DNA of 64,000 bases from Pseudomonadota bacterium (lineage in GTDB: Bacteria; Pseudomonadota; Alphaproteobacteria; Rhizobiales; MH13). The position numbers and the translations under genes are program-made. The notes under the pieces are model-generated. The model saw only the letters and a program-made list of their open reading frames with translations. It was not told the DNA's origin and ran no database searches. Of the stretch, positions 17,434-24,855 are shown piece after piece. Within the stretch, counting starts at the first letter, position 1, and every line of letters begins with the position of its first letter. Location: assembly GCA_039024915.1 (NCBI GenBank), contig JBCCPK010000009.1:1-64000 (forward strand). Reading direction: 5' to 3'.

Positions 17434-17819
17434 CGTTCGGCTGGACGTTCCGTTGAGAAAAAGCCGAATGTCATCTTACCCCTGACAAACGGTTGTCCAT
17501 TTTTTAGCTTGCCACTGACCTTGAGGTTTAGTTCGTCAGAACGGGTTGTTGGTTCAGCTTTCCATAGAATGCTCAGACGGTCTTCAATTGCTCCGCCGTC
17601 AAACTGAAACGCGTATCCGCTTAGGTACACGAATGCGCCGCTTGCCCGGGCATAGGCGTGAAGTGCCGGGGCAAGAGCGCGCGAAAGGACAATCACGGTC
17701 AATGATGAGGTGTCGTCTCCACTTGCACAGATGATCTCGAGGGCCTTGCGATCGTCAGCGGTTATCGTGACTTCCGACTGACCGTTTGGCATGTGCGCCG
17801 GGATAACGTGGCCGGACAC
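17430..17819 (-). CDS. Small uncharacterised protein, probable degenerate hotdog
   Basis: A 129-residue protein between the ketosynthase (3-base gap) and the MaoC-like gene (4-base overlap). A central helix (LSRALAPALHAYARASG) followed by strands (VYLSGYAFQFDG, LNLKVSGKLKNG, VRGKMTFGFF) resembles the order of a single-hotdog domain such as a 3-hydroxyacyl-ACP dehydratase subunit. The Asp/His catalytic pattern of MaoC is absent. It may be a non-catalytic partner that heterodimerises with the MaoC-like protein, as in other split hotdog dehydratases. The fold is inferred; function is not established. Confidence 0.6.
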   Translation of the reverse strand: MSGHVIPAHMPNGQSEVTITADDRKALEIICASGDDTSSLTVIVLSRALAPALHAYARASGAFVYLSGYAFQFDGGAIEDRLSILWKAEPTTRSDELNLKVSGKLKNGQPFVRGKMTFGFFSTERPAER

Positions 17820-17822
17820 AGC

Positions 17823-19058
17823 CTACGCTTTCCAGCGTTCGGCGACGAGACAGGCGTTGATGCCGCCGAATGCGAAACTGTTCGATAGAGCGCGCTCTAT
17901 AGACATGTCGCGACTTTGATTGGGGACGTAGTCGAGATCGCAGGTCGGGTCCCGTTCAACCCAGTTGATGGTAGGGGGCGCGAACTGGTCCTGCAACGCG
18001 ATGAGGGTCGCAGCAAGTTCGATGGCCCCCGCTGCGCCGATCGCATGCCCATGCATCGCTTTGGTGGACGACACAGCAAGCTTCGCCGCATGGTCACCAA
18101 ACGCCAACTTGATCGCCGAGGTCTCGTTGGCATCGTTCGCCAGCGTCCCGGTTCCGTGAGCATTGATATAATCAATCTGCTCAGCCTTGCACGCGGCCGA
18201 CGTCAGAGCCGATGTCATTGCGCGAGCTGCTCCTTCAGCATCGGGGCGCAGCAAATCAACTGCATCACTTGATGTGCCGTAGCCGGTCAAAAGGGCTTTT
18301 GGCTCGAAGCCTTGTTCGACAGCGTTGCTCAGGCGTTGCAGGACGAAAATGCCTGCTCCCTCGCCGAGGACCATTCCATTGCGCTTGCGGGAAAATGGAC
18401 GGCATCGGTCTGGAGTGAGGACACGTAATGCTTCCCAGGTGCGCAAGCTGTAGGCCGTTGCCATCGCCTCTGCCCCACCCACGACAGCCAAATCTACCTG
18501 GCCAGACCGGAGCATCTCAAGACCGAGACCAACACATTGGGTTGCCGAGGCGCACGCGGTTGAGAGCGCCAAGACCGGTCCGGTGCAGCCATACCGCATA
18601 CCGATGTTCGACGCGGCGGCGTTGACCATGATCCTTGGAACCAATGTCGGATCAAACCGCTGTGGCTTGTCGGAAAAAGCAGCCTCATAGCCCTGATCCA
18701 GGGCTGTTTGTCCCCCAATGCCTGAGCCGACTATAACCGCGGTCTTTGGCCCCTTTAGCTGACCTGCGTCGATATTCGCGTCTTCAACGGCCTGCTGTGC
18801 TGCAACCAGCGCAAGTGCTGCAAACCTGTCGAGTGTATTGAGCTCTCTTTTGCTGAAATGTTCATCAGGTAAGAAGTCAGTGATTTGTGCCGCTATTGAA
18901 ACGTGGCCACCCCTCAGCAACTTGAAATCAACCTCAGACACACCGTCGCGACCTGCACGGAGCGCAGCGCGCATCTGATCGATTTCAAGCCCTAGAGCGC
19001 TTATGCATCCGAAGCCTAGAACCGCAATCGGCTCAGGTTTCTGAGGCATCGTTTTCAT
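17823..19058 (-). CDS. Beta-ketoacyl-ACP synthase (KAS II/NodE-like)
   Basis: A 411-residue condensing enzyme with the full Cys-His-His set: Cys169 in LSTACASAT, His301 in NAHGTGTLAND and His338 in KAMHGHAIGAAG (Lys333 also kept). Length and motif order match the KAS I/II group used to extend acyl-ACP with malonyl-ACP. It differs clearly from the housekeeping FabB at 62 kb, so it is a dedicated elongation enzyme. It overlaps the dedicated ACP gene by 26 bases (start 19058, or ATG 19049). Pairing of a private ketosynthase with a private ACP is the NodE-NodF arrangement that makes unusual acyl chains. Confidence 0.9.
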   Translation of the reverse strand: MKTMPQKPEPIAVLGFGCISALGLEIDQMRAALRAGRDGVSEVDFKLLRGGHVSIAAQITDFLPDEHFSKRELNTLDRFAALALVAAQQAVEDANIDAGQLKGPKTAVIVGSGIGGQTALDQGYEAAFSDKPQRFDPTLVPRIMVNAAASNIGMRYGCTGPVLALSTACASATQCVGLGLEMLRSGQVDLAVVGGAEAMATAYSLRTWEALRVLTPDRCRPFSRKRNGMVLGEGAGIFVLQRLSNAVEQGFEPKALLTGYGTSSDAVDLLRPDAEGAARAMTSALTSAACKAEQIDYINAHGTGTLANDANETSAIKLAFGDHAAKLAVSSTKAMHGHAIGAAGAIELAATLIALQDQFAPPTINWVERDPTCDLDYVPNQSRDMSIERALSNSFAFGGINACLVAERWKA

Positions 19059-19332
19059 TCAGACGGCGATGAATTTCGGCGGCAAGGCCCTCCACGGTTT
19101 TGATCGCGGTAAGGTCTTCATCGACCGGAACATAGATATCGAAGCGCTCTTCGAGCCCATTGAGGATCATAACGAACTCGATCGATTCGATCTCCAGGCT
19201 CTCAATTGTTGCGTCGGGTGTGACCTTGCTGGCTTCGACCATACCCTCAGAGATGATGGTTTCCACCACAGCCGACTGTACGTCCTCACGCGATAATTGC
19301 GAAGATGCGTCGGCCTTGTCGGTCTTAGTCAT
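19033..19332 (-). CDS. Dedicated acyl carrier protein
   Basis: A 99-residue acidic protein of ACP length. The phosphopantetheine site reads LEIESIEFVMIL, with Ser50 as the attachment serine; ESI replaces the usual DSL. The flanking helices (EERFDIYVPVDEDLTAIKTVEGLAAEI) match helix II-III of ACPs. It overlaps the upstream GNAT-like gene by ATGA (19332-19329) and the downstream ketosynthase by 26 bases, so it is made in step with both. Specialised ACPs of this kind supply acyl chains to pathways such as Nod-factor or sphingolipid synthesis (AcpR in Caulobacter), rather than bulk fatty-acid synthesis. Confidence 0.85.
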   Translation of the reverse strand: MTKTDKADASSQLSREDVQSAVVETIISEGMVEASKVTPDATIESLEIESIEFVMILNGLEERFDIYVPVDEDLTAIKTVEGLAAEIHRRLNENDASET

Positions 19333-20510
19333 GTCGGAACCTGAGCATTTGGATGTTGCCGCGGAACGGCCTCGCCGATCTCCCGCTGAAAGACTTCAAA
19401 ACGTCTCGTAAGGCGCCCTCCGAAATAGGACATGGCCGCCAAGGTCCGTCGGTTGTCCTCCACAATCCATCCAAACTCAATTCCGCTGCCGTTATATTTT
19501 TTAGCGAGCCGCAAGAACTCTCCCATCATCGACATCACGATGGCCGCACCGGTAGACCCACCTTGAAACTCTGGCTCTATACCGGCCAATACGGTTCGAC
19601 CATATTGAGGCTGCCCAAGCTTGATACGCCACAGCAGTTTAAGCGCTTTAAGAACAGATAGTTGGCCGCCAAAGCTCGTAACGTATTCCATGATGTTTGG
19701 AAGAATGATGGTGAACGCAACAGGGCGCCCATCTTTCTCAACGACGATGCCATTATCGGGCCTGAGTACAGGCCGCATGGCATCCCTTAGGCCCGCAATG
19801 TCCGCTTCGTTCATCGGCACGAACCCCCAATTGCCACGCCACGCGCTGTTGTAAATGGTGCCGAGTTCCAAGAACTCATCGAGGCCCCGAGACGGGTTCA
19901 GTGGGCGCATCTTGAAGCCTGCCGGAAGAGAGGCTTGTTGCCGAACCATTTTCTTCTTCTGTCGTGCTTCGTCGCTGCGATCCAAACAGTAGGAAAGCAA
20001 CTGTCGCTCAACCTCCCAACCCGCGGCGACAAGATGGTCGCGTAAATAGGGTGGGTGCCATGGATACAGAACCATCGCCGGTTCAGATTGGCCCTCCACC
20101 AACAAGCCGCTCTCTGCGGAGATCGACAGATTAAACGGACCGCGAACTCTCGTTTTGCCCTGCTGTGCTAGCCACCTGCAAGCTGCATCAAGCAAGGATG
20201 CTGTCGCGGTGGTGTCGTCGGTCGCATCGAAGGCACCAAACATACCAAGATCAGCTTCGCCAACCTGGGCGTGTAGGTCATCTATCTGTGCACTTATTCG
20301 GCCCACCGCATTTCTCCCCCTGTAGGCGATCCAATACTCGGCGGTCCCATGCGTGAAAAATGGATTGTGCCTCCGGTCGAAAATTTGCCGCCGATCATAA
20401 TCCAGCGGCGGACAGTAGTGAGGGAACTTTTTGTACAAACGCCTTGGAAGCTGGAGAAAAGTCCGGAACTCGCGATCCGAACGAACCGGGCGGATCTCAA
20501 GCTCGTTCAT
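19329..20510 (-). CDS. GNAT-fold N-acyltransferase-like protein, candidate bacterial ceramide synthase
   Basis: A 393-residue protein of the YghO-like group often mis-annotated as dATP pyrophosphohydrolase. Diagnostic features: IRPVRSDREFRTFLQLPRRLY at the N-terminus, then PPLDYDRRQIFDRRHNPFF, AVGRISAQID, a central FNLSISAESGLLVEG and a second GNAT-like half (NGIVVEKDGRPVAFTIILPN). From memory, the Caulobacter ceramide synthase bCerS belongs to this group and acylates the long-chain base amine. It overlaps the MMPL gene by 14 bases upstream and the ACP gene by 4 downstream, so the acyl donor may be the private acyl-ACP. The family call is firm; the ceramide synthase role is inference from the neighbouring AONS-family, ACP and reductase genes. 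Confidence 0.72.
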   Translation of the reverse strand: MNELEIRPVRSDREFRTFLQLPRRLYKKFPHYCPPLDYDRRQIFDRRHNPFFTHGTAEYWIAYRGRNAVGRISAQIDDLHAQVGEADLGMFGAFDATDDTTATASLLDAACRWLAQQGKTRVRGPFNLSISAESGLLVEGQSEPAMVLYPWHPPYLRDHLVAAGWEVERQLLSYCLDRSDEARQKKKMVRQQASLPAGFKMRPLNPSRGLDEFLELGTIYNSAWRGNWGFVPMNEADIAGLRDAMRPVLRPDNGIVVEKDGRPVAFTIILPNIMEYVTSFGGQLSVLKALKLLWRIKLGQPQYGRTVLAGIEPEFQGGSTGAAIVMSMMGEFLRLAKKYNGSGIEFGWIVEDNRRTLAAMSYFGGRLTRRFEVFQREIGEAVPRQHPNAQVPT

Positions 20511-22674
20511 GATCTCGCTTCCGCAACCAGAAGACGCTACGCACCAGCGCCGGAAAGAGGATCAGGTCGCAAAACAGTGCGATCAAAAGAGCACCGATGA
20601 TTGCAAGACCGTAGCGCTCAACCGGCGGGAAGTCGCTGAAGAACATTGCACACATCCCCGCTGTTAGGATGCCCGTTGTTGTTATCAAAACCGGGCCGAC
20701 CTGTTTAAGTGCCGCTTTCAAGTTCCGTTCGTCCCAGGTACCTTCAATGCGCTTGAGGGCACTTACCGTGTGAATGGAGTCATCGAGAGCCACGCCGAAC
20801 GCGATCGTCGCGGCCATTGCGACTTCGATCCCAACCCCGTCGAAACACCAATGTGCAAGGGCCAATACGGCCATGACCGGCAAGGCATTACACACCAGGA
20901 GGCACAAGCCAAATCGCCAACTTTTCAGCCGCATGGTCAAGGTAAGGACAGCGAACAACATCGCGAGAACGGCGTTGTTGCGAAGATCAAACACCACAGC
21001 TTGCGTGCGTTCGGATAGGCTTAAGATGAACGGATTGAAATCTATACCGGCGATCGGATGGGTCGACTTTAAGGTCTCCGCAATTTCGAACAGCTGATCG
21101 GTCAGGCTCACGATGTCGGTGGTTGACGGTACCATCAATACCAGTGCTGGCCGGTTCACATTGATTAAGGCGTCTGAACCAGAGAAGGGGTTCGCGCGGC
21201 CAGCCAACGTTAGCGCACTGTTCCTCTGGCTTTCGGATAGGGCATCTAAAGAAAGATTGGGCGACAGGACAACAAGTCCTGCAGTCCGAACTCGGCGCTC
21301 GAGTGCCACTAATGCTTCCCAACCTGAAGCGTTGAGCAACGTCACTTCATGATCAAACTCCAACGCCAATTGGATCGGTATCAGCGGTTCGATATGATCA
21401 TCGGAACCCGAAGGCAAAAAAGAAGTTCCATCATTTTGCGGCAGGATATCGGAAAATGCGAGCCGCGCGTGCAGCTGAGACTGTCCGAGTACCAAGCCAG
21501 CCAAGATCAAGAGGCTTACCATAACGAATACCATTGATCGGCCGCGTCCGAACAGAAATGGCGAGTAGTTATGGAAAAGTGCGCTCAGATTTTGCTGGCC
21601 CCGGGAGCGTTTCCCAACGGTTAACAGGATCGCGGGCCAGAGTGTGGACAGTGAAAAAAACTGCAGCAAGCATCCTAGCGCGCCGATAAAGCCAAGTCGC
21701 GATAACTCGTCGGAGCCGACAAAACCAACTGCAAGGAAGCAGACACCAGTCGTGCCCGTCGTAAGCGCAATAACCGGCGTCATTGTCGACAAGGTTTGTG
21801 TCATTGCTGAAACCGGATCGGTGCGGTCATATGAATCGCGGACCCAACTCACATACAGGTGCAGCGCATCGGCTACCCCTACGACAAGCAACAGAGTGGT
21901 GACGGAGATGGTCAGAACAGTGATGGGGACTTGAAAAAGCGCCAAGACCCCGAGAACCACCGTGAGAGTGAATAGGGGTGGGGCAACGATGAGTGCTGCA
22001 ATACGGATATCGCGCAGCAAACAAAGCGCCGCCGTGAAGCCAAACAACAGACTGAGAAGGAGGGTTTTGGTCTGATCGCGTGCAATAAGGTCAGGAAGAT
22101 CTTCAAATGCAGGTGCGAGGCCGCCAACGAAGATCTCAACTGGTCCGTCGGCGCGAAGCTGGCTTGAGAGATCAGAGACCGCATCTGCGATGGATTGGTA
22201 GTTTGTCTGATCGATAACGGCGAGCAGGCGAACAAGGTTGCGGTCGGGCTGCAGAAGAGGCCCCAACAACGCTCGCTGACCCTCGGTCATACCCCCGGTT
22301 AGATTGGACGCATCGACGTTGAGCGGCAGGACGGGCTTCCACTGTCCATCAAGCGTCGGGAAAAAAAAGCGAAACGGCGAGATGATCTGTACGACGCCAT
22401 CCATGCGCAGCATCGCGGTGTGCAGCTGCCGTGCGGGTTCGATCGGAACTGCTTCATAGCTGTCAGAACTGATAGTGATTTCGAGCGTGGCAAAAGTCTG
22501 GCGGAAAGCGTAATCACTGTTGTCGCCCACCGACGTCTCGACGAAATCGACCAACTCGCTGCGAAATTCGAGCCTGGGAATCAAGACGGCCGCACCGACC
22601 ATGATGATCAGTGCGGCCGCCAAAACAGAACGAGGGTATTGAAGCGGATACCGATTGAGAGAACCGAGCGCCAC
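20497..22674 (-). CDS. MMPL/RND-family lipid exporter
   Basis: A 725-residue inner-membrane protein with the two-fold RND layout: one N-terminal helix, an about 190-residue periplasmic loop, five helices (about 205-355), a helix near 380-400, a second periplasmic loop, and five C-terminal helices. Charged residues lie in the helices used for proton relay: VVGVADALHLYVSW in the first half and IAFGVALDDSIHTV in the second. Short MMPL/HpnN-type members move lipids such as hopanoids and mycolates. It begins with GTG (22674) and is the first gene of a seven-gene overlapping operon, so it is the likely exporter of the lipid made by that operon. Confidence 0.88.
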   Translation of the reverse strand: MALGSLNRYPLQYPRSVLAAALIIMVGAAVLIPRLEFRSELVDFVETSVGDNSDYAFRQTFATLEITISSDSYEAVPIEPARQLHTAMLRMDGVVQIISPFRFFFPTLDGQWKPVLPLNVDASNLTGGMTEGQRALLGPLLQPDRNLVRLLAVIDQTNYQSIADAVSDLSSQLRADGPVEIFVGGLAPAFEDLPDLIARDQTKTLLLSLLFGFTAALCLLRDIRIAALIVAPPLFTLTVVLGVLALFQVPITVLTISVTTLLLVVGVADALHLYVSWVRDSYDRTDPVSAMTQTLSTMTPVIALTTGTTGVCFLAVGFVGSDELSRLGFIGALGCLLQFFSLSTLWPAILLTVGKRSRGQQNLSALFHNYSPFLFGRGRSMVFVMVSLLILAGLVLGQSQLHARLAFSDILPQNDGTSFLPSGSDDHIEPLIPIQLALEFDHEVTLLNASGWEALVALERRVRTAGLVVLSPNLSLDALSESQRNSALTLAGRANPFSGSDALINVNRPALVLMVPSTTDIVSLTDQLFEIAETLKSTHPIAGIDFNPFILSLSERTQAVVFDLRNNAVLAMLFAVLTLTMRLKSWRFGLCLLVCNALPVMAVLALAHWCFDGVGIEVAMAATIAFGVALDDSIHTVSALKRIEGTWDERNLKAALKQVGPVLITTTGILTAGMCAMFFSDFPPVERYGLAIIGALLIALFCDLILFPALVRSVFWLRKRDHERA

Positions 22675-22694
22675 AGGTCCAAGTGCTACGAGAA

Positions 22695-22717
22695 CCTCAA
22701 GCAGAACATGCTTGAGG
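22695..22717. promoter_or_regulatory. 8-bp-arm inverted repeat in the lipid-operon leader
   Basis: CCTCAAGC, a 7-nt loop, then GCTTGAGG: a perfect inverted repeat 21-43 bases upstream of the MMPL GTG start, just after the terminator of the porin-like gene. Its position suits an operator or an mRNA leader structure for the whole operon. Confidence 0.5.
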
Positions 22718-22732
22718 CAGAGCGGTCATAAA

Positions 22733-22750
22733 GGGCGCACGAGCGCGCCC
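22733..22750 (-). terminator. Probable terminator of the outer-membrane barrel gene
   Basis: On the minus strand GGGCGC-GCTCGT-GCGCCC is followed by TTTAT. The hairpin begins 12 bases after the barrel-gene stop. The T-run is short, so read-through into the MMPL operon is possible. Confidence 0.55.
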
Positions 22751-22761
22751 GATAATGACCG

Positions 22762-23454
22762 TCAGAACAGACCTCCGGTAGGGAATTGATACTCAATCAT
22801 CACGAAAACAGAGCTACCGTCCCATCCAAACTCATTCCCGCCGGGGAACCCGACACTGGCGGGTATTGTATAATCTTCATCAGATGCAAAAATGTAGTTG
22901 TATTGGATACGAGCGTTCCAATTTTGCGTGAATTTATAGCCAAGTCCCGCACCGACCGTTGCGACCAGATGGGCTTCATCCGTCGATTGGTTCAAAGTCC
23001 GGCTTCCACCTTCGACGAATGTTTGCCCGATACCAGCGTGAATGTAGGGAAGAAACTGCCCATAGGCGAGGCCGAGGTGCGCATTCACGGTGTAAGCGAA
23101 TTCCGGGTCAGCATAACTCAAGCCGCCTGCTGCCGCAGTTCTAAGGGTTCCCTCTTCCGCGTAAAGAGGAATGGATAGCCCCAAACCAAACACGACGTCA
23201 TTGGCAAAATGCCAGCGATATCCGCCGCCGATACCGGCGATGAAGCCCTCAATGTCGCGATCGACTTCCGCTGCGATATGAAGAGGATTTGCGTCCAGGT
23301 CACTACCGAAAGTGTGACCGACGAAAGCACCGACGTAAAAGCCTTCCCAACTGAAGCCGGTAGGTGCAAACCCGACAACCGGGTCGGCTGCGTAAGCGCT
23401 GGTGGCTGTGCCAAGAGCGATGACTGCAGCCGCTGAAAATCTGCTTATTGACAT
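22762..23454 (-). CDS. Small outer-membrane beta-barrel protein (Omp25/OmpW-like)
   Basis: A 230-residue precursor. A signal peptide (SRFSAAAVIALGTATSAYA, cleaved before ADP) is followed by alternating amphipathic strands (FYVGAFVGHTFG, GFIAGIGGGYRWHF, FLPYIHAGIGQTFV, LVATVGAGLGYKF, VFVMIEYQFP) and a terminal aromatic residue (GGLF), as in 8-stranded barrels of the Omp25/opacity group. The frame reaches a TTG at 23487, but ATG 23454 gives a proper signal peptide. It lies upstream of the MMPL exporter on the same strand, separated by a terminator-like hairpin. It could be an outer-membrane exit or merely a structural barrel. Confidence 0.82.
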   Translation of the reverse strand: MSISRFSAAAVIALGTATSAYAADPVVGFAPTGFSWEGFYVGAFVGHTFGSDLDANPLHIAAEVDRDIEGFIAGIGGGYRWHFANDVVFGLGLSIPLYAEEGTLRTAAAGGLSYADPEFAYTVNAHLGLAYGQFLPYIHAGIGQTFVEGGSRTLNQSTDEAHLVATVGAGLGYKFTQNWNARIQYNYIFASDEDYTIPASVGFPGGNEFGWDGSSVFVMIEYQFPTGGLF

Positions 23455-23709
23455 TGTATTGGCACCCTTCGATTCCTTAACACTCAATCAAGGATTGCTA
23501 CTCCCATAGACTTCCCAGATCAAACGCGAAGCGGTGTGTTCACAGGCTTCAGTTTCCCTCAATATGTGGCGGCGACGAGACTTTTAGCATGATTAAACAA
23601 AAGCGTAGCGCCATCGGCGGTGCGGGTATGACCCTGCCTTCGTTGCGTGTATTTCTGTTGTACTGTGGTAGGTCAGCTACAATTTTTGTTCAGCGCCAAT
23701 AGATCCTGA

Positions 23710-24855
23710 GTGTCCCGCCATCTCGCACCATCTGATGATCAACCGCACAAAGCGTGGAAGGTTTCGACGCCGACGATATGGCACGGCATAACGCTGGGGC
23801 GTTGGTTGGGCCTGCTTTCACAGAACCAATGGGCCATTTCGGCAAATCGTTTGCCCCGTGCCCTTTTGCTGTTCCCCATAGCAACGATGAACTCGCTCCT
23901 TACGCTTCTCGCAAAGTCTTCGGGTGACGCGATTTCTGACGCTGCCAATCTGCCCCAAGACCCCATTTTCGTTATCGGTCACTGGCGGACGGGGACCACA
24001 GCCATGCACGAGCTACTTTTAGCCGACCCTCGGCACTCCAGCGCAACGACCTATCAGGTGATGGCGCCGAACCACTTTTGGCTGTCGTACAGGCTGCTGC
24101 GCTCCCCGCTAGCAACTTTATTCCCCGATACCCGAGGCTTTGACGCCATGCGGTTTGACCTTGAGGCACCTCAAGAAGATGAGTTTGCGATCAACGCGCT
24201 TGGCGATGGATCTCCATACGCTTTCTTTGGCTTTCCCCTGCAGGCCTACAAACGTGATGGAAGGCATGTCTTTTCGAGGGCGTTTGCTGAGGGTGAAAAC
24301 CGTTGGGTGCAGCCCTGGCTGAGATTATTGATGAAGGTTCAGGCCGATCAGAAAGACGGCAACCTAGTTCTCAAGAACCCAACGCATATGGCTCGTATCA
24401 AGACACTTGTCTCGCTGTTTCCCAAGGCCCGCTTCGTCCACATGGTGCGGCATCCTTACGAGATATTTGGCTCAATGCGCACCATGATGGCGCACATGTT
24501 GAGCTTTCAGGCCTTTCAATCAGATTCCCTAAATCAGCAGCAGATTGATCAGATAATTCTGCACACGCTGCCCGAGCTCTACCGGCGTTACGACAGTGAA
24601 AGCCATCATATCGCGGAAGACAGGCTGCACATCGTCAAGCACCACGATTTGGCAAGGGATCCGGAAGGCGTGTTGCGGACGTTGTATGATTGCTTCTCGC
24701 TTGAAAGGTCGCGCACCGCCGATCCGAAACATTCTGCGGTTTTGGAGAGTATTTGCGGATACACACCAACAGACCATGGTCTGTCGCCCGATGAGAAGAA
24801 AGCCGTCCGCGACCATTGGGCCGAGTATGCCCAGCGATATGGCTTCGAGCTTTAG
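23710..24855 (+). CDS. PAPS-dependent sulfotransferase family protein
   Basis: A 381-residue protein of the Sulfotransfer_3 type. The 5'-phosphosulfate loop is VIGHWRTGTTAMHELL (HWRTGTT at 91-97). The 3'-phosphate motif is RFVHMVRHPYEIFGSM (Arg247, Ser255). The intervening KNPTHMARIKTLVSLFPKA is typical of the group. These enzymes move sulfate from PAPS to hydroxyl or amine groups of lipids, sugars or small molecules in the cytosol. The start is GTG 23710, with no strong ribosome binding site. It is convergent with, and overlaps by four bases, the AONS-family gene, so the two share a terminator region. Sulfation of the lipid head group is inference; PAPS-supply genes are not in the window. 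Confidence 0.85.
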   Translation: MSRHLAPSDDQPHKAWKVSTPTIWHGITLGRWLGLLSQNQWAISANRLPRALLLFPIATMNSLLTLLAKSSGDAISDAANLPQDPIFVIGHWRTGTTAMHELLLADPRHSSATTYQVMAPNHFWLSYRLLRSPLATLFPDTRGFDAMRFDLEAPQEDEFAINALGDGSPYAFFGFPLQAYKRDGRHVFSRAFAEGENRWVQPWLRLLMKVQADQKDGNLVLKNPTHMARIKTLVSLFPKARFVHMVRHPYEIFGSMRTMMAHMLSFQAFQSDSLNQQQIDQIILHTLPELYRRYDSESHHIAEDRLHIVKHHDLARDPEGVLRTLYDCFSLERSRTADPKHSAVLESICGYTPTDHGLSPDEKKAVRDHWAEYAQRYGFEL

